Below, piece after piece: positions 50,097 to 59,572 of a stretch of 64,000 nucleotides of DNA. The translations under genes and the position numbers were made by a program. Origin of the DNA: Enhygromyxa salina (GTDB taxonomy: Bacteria > Myxococcota_A > Polyangia > Nannocystales > Nannocystaceae); contig NZ_JMCC02000073.1 of assembly GCF_000737335.2 (NCBI RefSeq), forward strand, positions 38,299 through 102,298, in the 5' to 3' direction. Position 1 is the stretch's first letter. Each line of letters begins with the position of its first letter. The notes beneath the pieces are model-generated. The model saw only the letters and a program-made list of their open reading frames with translations, was not told where the DNA came from and did no database searches.

Positions 50097-51677
50097 TCAC
50101 AGTTCGACAACCACCCCCTGACTCTCGACGTTGTGCCACCCAGCCGCCGTGATCGCCCAGCGCCCAGGCCCAAGCTCAACCGCGTCCCCCCCAAGCGGAT
50201 CCACGGGAACGATCTGATCAACCCGCCAAGCCCCGCCCTCCTCCGCATAAACCACCCACGCCCGCACCCGCTGCCCGGGCGCGGCGTCGAGCATCGCCGA
50301 GTCGCCGCTCAACGCAACCTGCGGCGGCGCCACGACCTGATCGAGCCGCTCCGCCAGCGCCGGGGTCAAGGCCGGCTGCCCGTAGAATTCATCGTACAAC
50401 GCCGCGTTGATCCCCAGCGTGTCCGCGAGCAGCGGCTGGACCTGAAAGAACACGTTGCCCCTGGAATTCTGGTCGCTGTACAAGCGACTGAGCTCAACCT
50501 GCAACAACATCTCGTCGAGCGTCCAGTCCGCGTCCGTGCCCAGCTTGCTCAGATAATTCCCCGCGAACACATACCGCGAAGGGTTTTGCTGGGTCCACCA
50601 GTCGAGCAGGACCTCGTAGTCTTGCTGGGCGTAGGTCGTTGGCCAATACAGCTGCGGCGCCAAATAGTCGACCCAGCCCTGCTGAAACCACAACAATGGA
50701 TCCGCGTAGAGCTGCGCATATTGGTCAAACCCCACAATCCCCTCGGGGATACCTGGTCGATAGATCCCAAATGGCGCGATCCCAAACCGAACATCCGGGT
50801 CCGCGGCGTAGATCGAGTCGTGCAGCTCCTCAACGAGGTCGTTGACATTGTCGCGGCGCCAGTCGGCCAGCGCGAGCATGCCCCCGTCTTGCAGGTATTG
50901 ATTCCAGGTCAGGTCATCGGGGTAGGGGCTGCCGTCGGGGTAGGGATAGAAGTAATCGTCGAGGTGGATACCGTCGATGTCGTAGCGATCAACGATGTCA
51001 ATCACCACGTCAACGACGTGCTCCCGGACCGGGATCGCGCCGGGATCCATCCACAGCCCGCCGTTGTAGACGTGGGCGTGCGCTGGCTGTTGCAGGGCAA
51101 TGTGCGGCTGGGCCAGGCTCGCGGCCGCCGAGGCTGCGGCCCGGTAGGGGTTGATCCAGCCGTGGACCTCGATGTTGCGCGCGTGGGCCTGCTCGATCAG
51201 AAAGCTCAGCGGATCCCAGCCAGGGTCGCCGCCTTGGGCGCCGGTCAGGTAGCGGCTCCACGGCTCGAGCTGCGAGGCATACAGCGCGTCGGACTCTGGC
51301 CGGACTTGGAACACGATCGCGTTGAGGTTGATCGCCTCACAGGTCTCGACAATGTCGATCAGCTCGGCCTGCGCCGCGCCAATGTCCAGGCCGCTGTTGC
51401 TCGGCCAATTGATGTTGTAGACGGTCGCAACCCACACGGCTCGAAACTCGCGCTCGTGATCAACATCGACCAGCTCGGGCATCGGCCGGTCGGGGAGGTC
51501 GGACACGCCGGTCGTGTCTGAGTCGCCGTCGCCGTCGCCGTCGCCGGGGTCGCCGTCGCCGTCGCCGTTGGTCTCAGCGGACGAACCGGTCACGCTGGTG
51601 TCTTCGTGGGCGGTGCCCTGCGAGCAGGCAAGCGTGAGGCACAGAATCGGGAAGGGGAGACGACGCGACACATGCAT
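50097..51677 (-). CDS. YngK/GHL10-type glycosyl hydrolase-like lipoprotein
   Basis: 526 residues from ATG 51677; 29 further in-frame codons upstream lack a signal. The lipobox is LTLAC. After a (GD)n linker the DUF187/GHL10 barrel begins: EFRAVWVATVYNINWPSNSG, LNAIVFQVRPESDALYAS, WINPYR, DGIHLDDYFYPYP and DYLAPQLYWP. These are the conserved blocks of YngK-like hydrolases, with acidic candidates in GIHLDDYF. A C-terminal beta domain of ~100 residues follows. It is exported and anchored, and probably acts on cell-wall or matrix glycans; the substrate is inferred. Confidence 0.92.
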   Translation of the reverse strand: MHVSRRLPFPILCLTLACSQGTAHEDTSVTGSSAETNGDGDGDPGDGDGDGDSDTTGVSDLPDRPMPELVDVDHEREFRAVWVATVYNINWPSNSGLDIGAAQAELIDIVETCEAINLNAIVFQVRPESDALYASQLEPWSRYLTGAQGGDPGWDPLSFLIEQAHARNIEVHGWINPYRAAASAAASLAQPHIALQQPAHAHVYNGGLWMDPGAIPVREHVVDVVIDIVDRYDIDGIHLDDYFYPYPDGSPYPDDLTWNQYLQDGGMLALADWRRDNVNDLVEELHDSIYAADPDVRFGIAPFGIYRPGIPEGIVGFDQYAQLYADPLLWFQQGWVDYLAPQLYWPTTYAQQDYEVLLDWWTQQNPSRYVFAGNYLSKLGTDADWTLDEMLLQVELSRLYSDQNSRGNVFFQVQPLLADTLGINAALYDEFYGQPALTPALAERLDQVVAPPQVALSGDSAMLDAAPGQRVRAWVVYAEEGGAWRVDQIVPVDPLGGDAVELGPGRWAITAAGWHNVESQGVVVEL

Positions 51678-51762
51678 GCAGGTTGTGCGGGGATCGTACA
51701 CGATCCCGAGCAGACGCCGGCCCATCGACGTGATCGGTGCCACGGGGTATGAAAAGGACGCC

Positions 51763-52872
51763 ATGACCGACGGACTCGCGCGGCTTCACATCACCGGCTT
51801 CGGCTCGCTGGCCGACGTCAGCCTCGAGCCTGGGCGGTTGACCGTGCTGATTGGCGCCAACGGATCTGGAAAGTCGAACCTGTTGCGGGCGCTGCGAATG
51901 GTGCCGCTCATGCGGACGGGCTCGCTGCAGCGCTTCGTGGCCGAGGCGGGTGGCGCGTCCGCGTTGCTGCACTACGGGCCCAAGCGTACCCAGGCGATCA
52001 GCGTTGAACTCGAGTTTACCCAGTCGGGGCGTCGCAACCGGTACTTCGCCCGGCTCGGCTTCGCTGCGGGAGATCGGCTCATGTACCTCGACGAGTCAGT
52101 CGGAGAGCAGCCCGATCCAGACGCGCCGATGCGAATGACCTCACTCGGCACAGGCCACTGGGAGTCGTTGTTGCGGGACACCAAGGCCGACACCACAGCG
52201 CAGACCGTCAACTACTGGATCTCGCAGCTGAGCTTCTTCCACTTTCACGACACGTCAATGACGTCGGCGCTGCGGACCCACGCGCGCGGTGAAGATGATC
52301 GCTTCTTGCGCTCGGACGGCAGCAATTTGGCGGCCTATCTTGGCCGCCTCGAGCAGAGCTCGGACGAGGCCGATCAAAAGGCGTGGCACCGCATCAATCG
52401 CTTCGTCCATCGGATTGCCCCATCGGTGAAAACGCTGTGCCCAACGCCAGTGCACAACGGTGGCACCAGCGTCCGGCTGGACTGGATCGATGACCAAGAC
52501 GAGCGCTTCGGCGCACACCAGCTGTCCGATGGCACGTTGCGGGCGATCGCCCTGATCACCGCGCTGGCTCAGCCAACCGACAAGCTGCCCAAGTTCGTCA
52601 GCATCGACGAGCCCGAGCTTGGACTGCATCCCGCGGCGATCCGGCTGCTCTCGGAGCTGGTGCGCTCGGTCTCGCGGCATACTCAGGTCTTGTTCGCGAC
52701 CCAGTCCACCGCGTTTCTCGACTACTTCGAGCCCCACGAAGTCGTTGTGGTCGAACGAAGCGCCGGCGCGAGCTCGTTTAGTCGACTCGTCGCACACTCT
52801 CTCGATGGCTGGCTCGAAGACTACAGCTTGTCCGAGATCTTCGACAAGGGTGTGATCGGGGGCCGTCCGTGA
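51763..52872 (+). CDS. AAA ATPase (RecF/OLD-like, DUF2813/AAA_21 type)
   Basis: 369 residues from ATG 51763, with AAAGGA upstream. Walker A GANGSGKS is at about 33-40; the ABC-type signature region HQLSDGTLRAIALITAL precedes Walker B KFVSIDEPELGLHP and the H-loop VLFATQSTAFLDYF. These are the marks of SMC/RecF-type standalone ATPases found in defence and toxin systems. The downstream gene overlaps by GTGA and starts a DUF4276-type (TOPRIM-like) protein, a common partner of such ATPases. The partner is truncated, so the system may no longer work. Confidence 0.9.
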   Translation: MTDGLARLHITGFGSLADVSLEPGRLTVLIGANGSGKSNLLRALRMVPLMRTGSLQRFVAEAGGASALLHYGPKRTQAISVELEFTQSGRRNRYFARLGFAAGDRLMYLDESVGEQPDPDAPMRMTSLGTGHWESLLRDTKADTTAQTVNYWISQLSFFHFHDTSMTSALRTHARGEDDRFLRSDGSNLAAYLGRLEQSSDEADQKAWHRINRFVHRIAPSVKTLCPTPVHNGGTSVRLDWIDDQDERFGAHQLSDGTLRAIALITALAQPTDKLPKFVSIDEPELGLHPAAIRLLSELVRSVSRHTQVLFATQSTAFLDYFEPHEVVVVERSAGASSFSRLVAHSLDGWLEDYSLSEIFDKGVIGGRP

Positions 52873-53147
52873 CGACCTTCATTCGGCTGATCGTGGTCGT
52901 CGAAGGTCCGACGGAGGAGATCTTTGTCAAAGAAGTGTTGGCACCACACCTCTCGGCTCGACGGGTCCACGCGTCGGCGACGGTCGTCGGCAAGGTGTTG
53001 GCACAACGTCGCGGATCTGGAGGCCGAGGAGGTGGAGGGGGGCACTTTCGCAGTTGGCGTCGAGAACTTGGCCGAGGCCAGCGTTACGTGAGCGCTCAGC
53101 GGGTCCCGCTTGCGTGGCGCAGCGGCTTGGGCCCGTGCGGAAGCTGA
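52869..53147 (+). CDS. Truncated DUF4276-like protein
   Basis: 92 residues from GTG 52869. The start RLIVVVEGPTEEIFVKEVLA matches the conserved N-terminus of DUF4276 proteins (TOPRIM-like V-V-E-G-x-T-E/D-E motif). Family members are roughly 200 residues, so over half is missing. After about residue 45 the sequence becomes Arg/Gly-rich and then unlike the family, which suggests a frameshift or deletion. The next convergent gene ends 50 bp downstream. It is probably a decayed effector of an ATPase-effector pair. Confidence 0.65.
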   Translation: MTTFIRLIVVVEGPTEEIFVKEVLAPHLSARRVHASATVVGKVLAQRRGSGGRGGGGGHFRSWRRELGRGQRYVSAQRVPLAWRSGLGPCGS

Positions 53148-53196
53148 TAGCTACGTCACCGCGATTCCCACCCGCGTCGTCGCGCGGAGCAACGCG

Positions 53197-55374
53197 TCAG
53201 CGCGCCAACCACAACCGGGCGCCCGCCTCGATACCAAGCAGCAACAGCACGATCAACGCCAGCTCGCGCCAGCGGGGCTCGTAGATCGTCACGGTCCCGA
53301 CTTCGCCGCTGGGCGCCGCGCGGGCGAGCGTTGCGGGGCTGGTGTCGGCCTCGCGGGCGTCGAACTCGACCACGAAGCGCTCGGCGTCTTCGCTCGATTG
53401 GGTCTGGGCGCTGTCGTTCTCGCGGGCCCGGGCGCGGTAGTGCCCGGGGGAGTCGGTTGCGTCGAAGCTGGCCAGCTCACCCTCGTGCTTGGGCGTGACC
53501 GGCAGGCTCTGGCCGCTGGGGGTTGTCACGGTGTAGGCGGTCGCGCGCGCGAAGGTCTTGCGTGCACCCACCGACACGACGCCGCCGCCACCAGGGCCAC
53601 GCGCGCCGGCCAGCCACGCGAGCGTGCGCGTCGCGAGGGGGACGAAGCCGGGTCGCAGCGGGAGGTCGCCCCAGTCACGGTCGATCGTCGTCGTCAGCAG
53701 GGCGACCCGACCCAGCATGTGCTCGCGGGTGATCAAGGCTGGCGCGCCGCTGGTGAAGGCGACCGCGATGTCGGCTCCGCGGCGCGGGTCGGGCTCGAGC
53801 AAGAACATGCGCCGCGCTCGGGTCCCGCCAAGATCGATGTCGGCGGTGGCGTCGGTGGTGGCACCAGCAAAGATCGGGTGCGAGAGCTGAACCGGGGCGA
53901 TGCTCTCGCCGCGGGCTTCGGTGCGGCCGGGTGCGGTGCCGGTGTAGATCGCCTCGCGCAGCAGCAGCGGCATCAGCTCGCCAAACCGGGCGTTGTAGTC
54001 GGTCGCGCTGACCCGATCACCCACGGTGATCCACAGGCCCATGCCCGCGGCCACCCGGGCGCGGATCCGCGGCGCGAGCTCGGCCGGCAGCGCCCGCACG
54101 TTGGCCAACACGAGCACGTCGACGTCGGCGAGGGGGTCTTGGCTGGCGTCGCCGCGCAGGCGATCCTCGAGCTGATCGAGGGCGAGGCCGCGCAGCTGCA
54201 TGCGCTCGGCCAGCTCGCTGGCGCCGAGCGCCGTCGAGAGAAAGAAGATCTCGTCGTTGGCCCGGGTCTCGCTGGGATCGCCGTTGACGACCAGGACGTC
54301 GACGACCTCGGTGGTCGCCAACCACACGTGTCGGCGATCGTCGACCGGAAACGGATCGTCTTCGCGGTCGAGCAAGTGCACGCGGGCCCGGGTGCCGCGG
54401 TCGCCGTCCTCGTCGCCGCCAACGTCGAGGGTGTGGGTGAACTCGAGCGAGGCGTCGGCGTTGGGCTCGAGCGCGACGCGGGTCCGCGCGACCTCGATGT
54501 TGTCGATCTCGAGCGCCGCGGTGACCTCGAGGGTCTCGTGGTCTCCGTCCGTATGGGGCCCGTAGCGGTGGACCAGCGCCTGAATCCGCACGGCGTTGGG
54601 ATCGAGCTCGGGGGCCGGCGTCCACTCGAGCTCGCGCAGCCCAACGTGCTCGGGCGGCGGCGGTGGTTCGGCGCCTGGGACCCCGCGGGTGGGGACGCCG
54701 ACCACGGTCACGGCGGCCGCGGTCAGCTCGGGCAGCGACGCGAGGCCGCGGTCGGTGGGATCGCCGATCGCATAGATCACCCGCGGCCTAGCCTGCGAGT
54801 CGGACAGCAGCGCGCTCGCGCGGGGCAGCGCCTCGGCGAGCGTCCAGGCGCCGGGGCGAGGGCCCCGATCTTCGCTGCGCATCCAGCCGTCGATCGCGGC
54901 CCGGATCCGCGGGCGACCCTGGCCGAGCTCGCTCAGCGCCACCGATGGCGCGCGTGGATCCGAGATCGTCAGGCCCACGCTGCTACCCGGCGGGAGCGCG
55001 TCGAGCAGCGTGTCGAGCCGCTCGAGCGCGCGCTCTCGATCGCTGCGGCCGTCCACGCGCAGCTCCATGCTGGCCGACGCGTCGAGCAGGATCACGGCGT
55101 CGTGCGGCTCGGCGAGCACCGCGACGGCGGCCTCGCTGCCGACCACGGGTCGCGCGAGCACGACCACGAACAGGGCCAGCAGCAGCAGTCGGATCAACAG
55201 CAGCGGCCAGTCTCGCAGCTCGCGACGCTGGGTGATCACGACCTCGCGGGGGGCCACGAAGCGGACCGCGGCGAACCGGATCTTCTGCGGCTTCTCGCGC
55301 CCGAGCAGGTGGGCGATCAACGGCAGCGCCAGGCCGAGCAGGCCAAGCAGCGCGAGCGGGGCCAGCAGGCTCAC
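53197..55374 (-). CDS. BatA/VWA membrane protein
   Basis: 725 residues from ATG 55374. The N-terminal BatA domain is typical: PLALLGLLGLALPLIAHLLG and KIRFAAVRFVAPREVVITQR, then a second helix LLLIRLLLLALFVVVLARPV. A von Willebrand A domain follows with the MIDAS motif DASASME. The long C-terminal part is mixed alpha/beta (VDVLVVNGDPSETR, glutamine-amidotransferase-like region) and ends in a final membrane helix (LALIVLLLLGIEAGARLWLA). Such proteins occur with MoxR ATPases and DUF58 proteins. It overlaps the DUF58 gene by 4 bp. Its function is probably in envelope protein assembly; no MoxR gene is in view. Confidence 0.88.
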   Translation of the reverse strand: MSLLAPLALLGLLGLALPLIAHLLGREKPQKIRFAAVRFVAPREVVITQRRELRDWPLLLIRLLLLALFVVVLARPVVGSEAAVAVLAEPHDAVILLDASASMELRVDGRSDRERALERLDTLLDALPPGSSVGLTISDPRAPSVALSELGQGRPRIRAAIDGWMRSEDRGPRPGAWTLAEALPRASALLSDSQARPRVIYAIGDPTDRGLASLPELTAAAVTVVGVPTRGVPGAEPPPPPEHVGLRELEWTPAPELDPNAVRIQALVHRYGPHTDGDHETLEVTAALEIDNIEVARTRVALEPNADASLEFTHTLDVGGDEDGDRGTRARVHLLDREDDPFPVDDRRHVWLATTEVVDVLVVNGDPSETRANDEIFFLSTALGASELAERMQLRGLALDQLEDRLRGDASQDPLADVDVLVLANVRALPAELAPRIRARVAAGMGLWITVGDRVSATDYNARFGELMPLLLREAIYTGTAPGRTEARGESIAPVQLSHPIFAGATTDATADIDLGGTRARRMFLLEPDPRRGADIAVAFTSGAPALITREHMLGRVALLTTTIDRDWGDLPLRPGFVPLATRTLAWLAGARGPGGGGVVSVGARKTFARATAYTVTTPSGQSLPVTPKHEGELASFDATDSPGHYRARARENDSAQTQSSEDAERFVVEFDAREADTSPATLARAAPSGEVGTVTIYEPRWRELALIVLLLLGIEAGARLWLAR

Positions 55375-56471
55375 GCGGGCCCCCGATCCTGATCCTGATC
55401 TCGATCATGACTCACCGCGTCGGTCGGGACCCCGGCCAGGCGCCCAAGCAGCTCGAGCAGCTGCGCCGCCGGGTCCTCGTCGGTGACCACCCGCGCGAGC
55501 AACAGGCCGCCGCGCTCACACGACTGCTCGAGCCAGCGCAGGTGGGCGTGGAGGCGCTCGAGGTAGCCCGCGCGCATGCGGGTCCCTGCACCTTCGATCG
55601 TGGGCCGACGCGCGCGGAGATCCTCGAGCTCGAGCACCCGCGGTTGATCCCACGGGAACTCGAGCTCGTCGCGGTGCAGCACTTGGACCAGCGCAACATC
55701 GTGGCCGCCAGTTCGCAGCAGCGTCAGCCCATGCTGAAGCGACTCGTCGGCGTTGCGCTCGGGTGGCTCGCGCTCGGCGTCGGGGCGCACCCCCGCACCC
55801 TCGCCGCCAGGATCCAGGAAGTCCGAGATCACCACGACCAGCGCGCGTCGGCGCAGGCGGGGGGCCACGGCCTCGAGCAGCGATGGCCACGGGCAGTCGC
55901 CGCTGGCCTCGCTGGCGAACATGTCGGCGATCGTTCGCAGGCGATCCCGACGGGCGACCGGTTCGATCGCGGCGAGCTCGGTCGCGCCGTCGCGGCCAAC
56001 CGCGAACCCAACCCGATCACCTTGGCGCAGCGCCAGGCTGGTCAGCGCGGCGGCCACGGTCCCCGCCCGCCGCCACTTTTGATCGTGAAGCCCACGCTCG
56101 CGGCCGTAGGCCATGCCACCCGAGCCATCGAGGAGCAGGACCAGGTCGAGCTCCTCTTCGCTCTCGGTCTGGCGGATCACCAGCCGCTGCGAGCGTGCGG
56201 CCGCGCGCCAGTCGAGCCGGCGTGGATCGTCGCCGGGCACGTAGGGCCGGTAGTCGCGAAAGTCTCGGCCGACACCGGGTCGCAGAGATCGGTGCGCGCC
56301 GTGGCGAGCTCCCGCGACCGGTCGGCGCACCAGCAGCTCGCGGTTGGCCAGCGCGGCCCGCAACGGCGCCGGGATCAACCGCGCGATCGGGTCGTCTGGA
56401 TCGTCGGCGAGGGTGTTCGATGCGCCACGCGCTCGGCTCGGCTCGTTTGGGTCACGAGGGTCGGAAGGCAC
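55371..56471 (-). CDS. DUF58 domain protein
   Basis: 366 residues from GTG 56471. The DUF58 signature PGVGRDFRDYRPYVPGDDPR followed by LDWRAAARSQRLVIRQ is clear. A VWA-like segment LDLVLLLDGSGGMAYG has an altered MIDAS (DGSGG for DxSxS). Beyond it, VVVISDFLDPGG. The C-terminus is Asp/Arg-rich. DUF58 proteins act with MoxR ATPases and BatA-type VWA proteins, here the directly downstream gene. The pair forms a conserved operon core; its cellular role is not known. Confidence 0.9.
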   Translation of the reverse strand: MPSDPRDPNEPSRARGASNTLADDPDDPIARLIPAPLRAALANRELLVRRPVAGARHGAHRSLRPGVGRDFRDYRPYVPGDDPRRLDWRAAARSQRLVIRQTESEEELDLVLLLDGSGGMAYGRERGLHDQKWRRAGTVAAALTSLALRQGDRVGFAVGRDGATELAAIEPVARRDRLRTIADMFASEASGDCPWPSLLEAVAPRLRRRALVVVISDFLDPGGEGAGVRPDAEREPPERNADESLQHGLTLLRTGGHDVALVQVLHRDELEFPWDQPRVLELEDLRARRPTIEGAGTRMRAGYLERLHAHLRWLEQSCERGGLLLARVVTDEDPAAQLLELLGRLAGVPTDAVSHDRDQDQDRGPA

Positions 56472-56549
56472 GAATTCGTCCCGGGTGCCGGAGTATATCG
56501 GCGGCCCGGGACCAACGCGAATCCCTGCTCGCGGGCGCCAGCGCCGGAG

Positions 56550-58268
56550 TCAGGAAGCACGCAGCTCGCGGTGGCGGCGAGCTGCCCGAGCGCGGTGGCT
56601 CACGACGATGCTCGCCGCCCCGAGCCAGGCGAGGCCCTCGATCGCGCCCGGCTGGACCAGCCCGAGCACCCAGCCCAGCACCGGCAGGGCGGCGAGCATC
56701 ACGGCCACGCTGATCAGCAGCTGGCGACGACGGGTGGCGAGGTCGCCGGTCGCGACGTGCACGGCGATCACCACGCAGGTCAGCCCCACCAGCGCGAGCG
56801 TCGAGTCGGCGTCGCGGGCAACCGCGGGGATCCTGGACATCAGCGCGAGCTCGACCGTGATCACCACGAGCCCCACGCCCACGCCGGTCAGCCATCGCTG
56901 CAGCCGGGCCGCGCCGCGGAGGTCACCTTCACGGGTTCGCCGACGCACGAGCAGGCCGCCGCCCAACCACGCGAGCGCGACGAGGGCACAACCGAGGATC
57001 GTGTAGACGAGATCGACGACGATCCGCAGGTCGTCCCGGCCGTCCCATTCGCCCCATTCACCATAGTGAAGCGCGATCGACCCCATGAAACCCAGCATCC
57101 CCACCCCCGCGCTCGGCAGCGCTCGGCAGTCACGAATGTCCAGCTCCGCAGCCCCCAGCGTGACCGAGCCCCGCGCCAACAGGCCGGGCCCCTCGAGGCC
57201 AACCCGCACCACCGCGCTCGCGCGACCCGGGTGACGGACGACGAGCTGGTGAACCGTGGCGTTCGGGAGCCACGCGTCGAGCTCGGCGCAGCGGCGCTGG
57301 CTGATCGCCTGCAGATCTGGGTATTCGCTGGGTTCGTCGATCAGCGGCGTGCGGTCGGCGGCCAGCACGTCGCGCATCAAGGCCGCGCGATCGCCCTGGT
57401 ACGCCGCGCCGCCCACGATCGGCACGATCACCAAGGTCAGCCCCAGCATCGCGCCGGACCAGGCCCACAGCGTCGCGGCGGGGATCAACCCTGCGCCCAA
57501 CCATTGGTGCACGAGCATCGCGCGTGGACGCGGCGTACGAACGCGCTCGCGCGGGCCGACTCGCAGCCACCGTCGCGTCGCCAAGCCGGACAGCAGGATC
57601 ATGCCCAGGCCCAGCCCGATGAGCCCCAGCACGGGCTCGCCGAGCTGCGGCGGGATCAGCAGGTGGCGATGCAGCTCGCGCAGCAACCACAGCGGCGGCT
57701 CGCCCCGGGCAATGACCTCGCCGCTCGCGGGATCCAGATCCACCCGCAGGTGCTCGCGCTGGGCGTTGAGGAACTCCGCGCGAATCCACGGCTCCGAGCG
57801 GCTCGCGGGGTGCAGCGTGACCTGGCCCGTCGACAGCTCGGGGTGCTCGCGCAACAGGGTCGCCAGCGCGGCGTCGAGCGCCTGATCCGAGGCAGGCCCG
57901 GGCAGCGCTCGTGCCTGACCGGCGGCGGGCACGGCCTGCCACCCTGCCAGCGCCCGATCCAGCACCGCGCCCACGCCCGAGCCAAACACCAACATCGCGG
58001 CGAGGGTGAGCGCGGCCCCGAGCCGACGGTGCAGCGCGAACAGCTGCCGACGCGCGTGACCTGGGCGCGCGCGCCGATACGCAGCCACACCCGCGAGCGC
58101 AAACGTGGTCCACACGGGGACCAAGAGCACGGCCGCCAGCGTGGCGCGCTCGACCGGCGGCCCCGGCCACAGCCGCGCGAACAGCCAGGTCGAGGCGCAC
58201 GCCAACAGCCCCGACGCGACCACGATCACGCCCGTGCGGCCCCACTGCTGGGCACCCGTGGTCAACAC
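56550..58268 (-). CDS. PepSY-domain transmembrane protein (siderophore-linked)
   Basis: 572 residues from GTG 58268 (TTG 58265 also possible), overlapping the stop of the hydroxylase gene. The fold has a first helix VIVVASGLLACASTWLFARL, then GAALTLAAMLVFGSGVGAVL. A PepSY-like soluble loop follows (ALLREHPE-type LATLLREHPELSTGQVTLHP, VDLDPASGEVIAR), then helices including LGLIGLGLGMILLSGLATRR, and a second PepSY-like loop. Such proteins are thought to act as inner-membrane ferric-siderophore reductases. Last gene of the siderophore operon. Confidence 0.82.
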   Translation of the reverse strand: MLTTGAQQWGRTGVIVVASGLLACASTWLFARLWPGPPVERATLAAVLLVPVWTTFALAGVAAYRRARPGHARRQLFALHRRLGAALTLAAMLVFGSGVGAVLDRALAGWQAVPAAGQARALPGPASDQALDAALATLLREHPELSTGQVTLHPASRSEPWIRAEFLNAQREHLRVDLDPASGEVIARGEPPLWLLRELHRHLLIPPQLGEPVLGLIGLGLGMILLSGLATRRWLRVGPRERVRTPRPRAMLVHQWLGAGLIPAATLWAWSGAMLGLTLVIVPIVGGAAYQGDRAALMRDVLAADRTPLIDEPSEYPDLQAISQRRCAELDAWLPNATVHQLVVRHPGRASAVVRVGLEGPGLLARGSVTLGAAELDIRDCRALPSAGVGMLGFMGSIALHYGEWGEWDGRDDLRIVVDLVYTILGCALVALAWLGGGLLVRRRTREGDLRGAARLQRWLTGVGVGLVVITVELALMSRIPAVARDADSTLALVGLTCVVIAVHVATGDLATRRRQLLISVAVMLAALPVLGWVLGLVQPGAIEGLAWLGAASIVVSHRARAARRHRELRAS

Positions 58269-59572
58269 GCCTCGCTTTGCGGCACCCAGCTGGGATCCGC
58301 CTGCCACCGGATCAGCTCGCGCTCGCGCCCGACGTCAAATCGCGGCCGGCCGATCACGTCGTTGAGGATCACCGCCGAGCGCCACGCCATCAGGCTCAGC
58401 TGCGACTCCGCGATCCCGTGGGTGCTGCGTCCGCCGTTGACGATGTACAGCCGCTCGCCCCCGTGCCGACGGCGTCGCAGCTCGAAGCTGCGTCCCACGA
58501 GCGGCTGCTGTCGATCATCGAGCTCGAGGCTGCCCAGCAGCGGCTCCACGCAGCTCGGAAGCTGCTCGCGCAGGCCGGTACACAAGATCACCCAGTCGGC
58601 GGTGATCCGCTCGTGGGTCTCGTCGAGTTGGTTGCGCAGGCCCAGCTCGAAGCCACCCGAGCCCCGAAGGTCGAGCAGCTCGCGGGCTGGCAACAGCTCC
58701 AGGCGCAGCGCCGAGCCCGAGACGTCGAGCTCGTAGGCCCGGTCATGCAGCGCGCGCAGGGTCGAGAGCGAGATCCCATCGCCCGCGAGCTTGTGCCGCT
58801 CGAGCAAGCTCGCGCGGCGCGGGGCTTCGAGGCGGTGAAACATCGCCATGAACCCGGGGGTGAACAGGTGGTTGGCGAACGGGCTCTCGTCGAGCGGCTC
58901 GAAGTTGAGCCGACGCGAGACCCAGCTCAGCCGCGCCGGCTCGCCCCAGGTCCCGCGCAGCAGCTCGAGCACGATCTCGGCCCCGGTCTGTCCGCCGCCC
59001 ACCACCGCGACCGAAGATCCGCGCAGATCCAGCTTGCGCGAGAGGGTGTCGATCGCGTGGAAGCAGCGCGGACCCAGGTATTTGGCCGCACACGCGGGCA
59101 CGTTGGGCACGCGCCCGGTGCCCAGCACCACACTCTGCGCGCGGGTCCGGCCGCGGTCGTGGATCAGCTCGAAGCCGCGGCGCCCAACCCGAAGCTCGCG
59201 GACCTCGTCGGCGAAGCGTAGCGACTCGAGCTGACTCGCGACCCAGCTGAGGTAGTCGGCAAATTCCAGCCGCCCGATCGCGGCCTGCTCCGTGGCCAAG
59301 AACGAATAAAAGCGCCCGTGCGAGACCAGGTAATTCAAGAACGAGTGGGGGTTGGTCGGGCTGACCGCCGTGACCAGATCCTTGAGAAACGAGGTCTGCA
59401 TGCGCGAGCCCTCGAACATCAGCCCCGGGTGCCAGGCGAAGCGCTCGCGTCGCTCGAAGAAGCGGGTGCGCAGCTCGGGCACCTCGTCGGCCAGCGCCGC
59501 GATGCTCAGGTTGAAGGGGCCGACGCCGACGCCAGCGAGATCGACCTCGTCGATTGTCATGTCCATGCTCAT
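58262..59572 (-). CDS. L-lysine N6-monooxygenase (IucD/AlcA-like)
   Basis: 436 residues from ATG 59572. The FAD motif GVGVGPFNLSIAALADE is near residue 15. WHPGLMFEGSRMQTSFLKDL is the family's substrate/flavin block; the NADPH motif is VVGGGQTGAE, and the C-terminal IAESQLSLMAWRSA is conserved. It hydroxylates the side-chain amine of lysine (or ornithine) using FAD, NADPH and O2, the first step of hydroxamate siderophores. The next enzyme activity needed, acetylation, is in the fused gene at 61350. Four genes 63875->56550 overlap one another and form one operon. Confidence 0.93.
   Translation of the reverse strand: MSMDMTIDEVDLAGVGVGPFNLSIAALADEVPELRTRFFERRERFAWHPGLMFEGSRMQTSFLKDLVTAVSPTNPHSFLNYLVSHGRFYSFLATEQAAIGRLEFADYLSWVASQLESLRFADEVRELRVGRRGFELIHDRGRTRAQSVVLGTGRVPNVPACAAKYLGPRCFHAIDTLSRKLDLRGSSVAVVGGGQTGAEIVLELLRGTWGEPARLSWVSRRLNFEPLDESPFANHLFTPGFMAMFHRLEAPRRASLLERHKLAGDGISLSTLRALHDRAYELDVSGSALRLELLPARELLDLRGSGGFELGLRNQLDETHERITADWVILCTGLREQLPSCVEPLLGSLELDDRQQPLVGRSFELRRRRHGGERLYIVNGGRSTHGIAESQLSLMAWRSAVILNDVIGRPRFDVGRERELIRWQADPSWVPQSEAC

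Noticed and set aside
53110..58736. Long plus-strand frames opposite BatA, DUF58 and PepSY genes
   Set aside because: Antisense shadows with Arg/Gln/Pro-rich, featureless translations; the minus strand has clear families.
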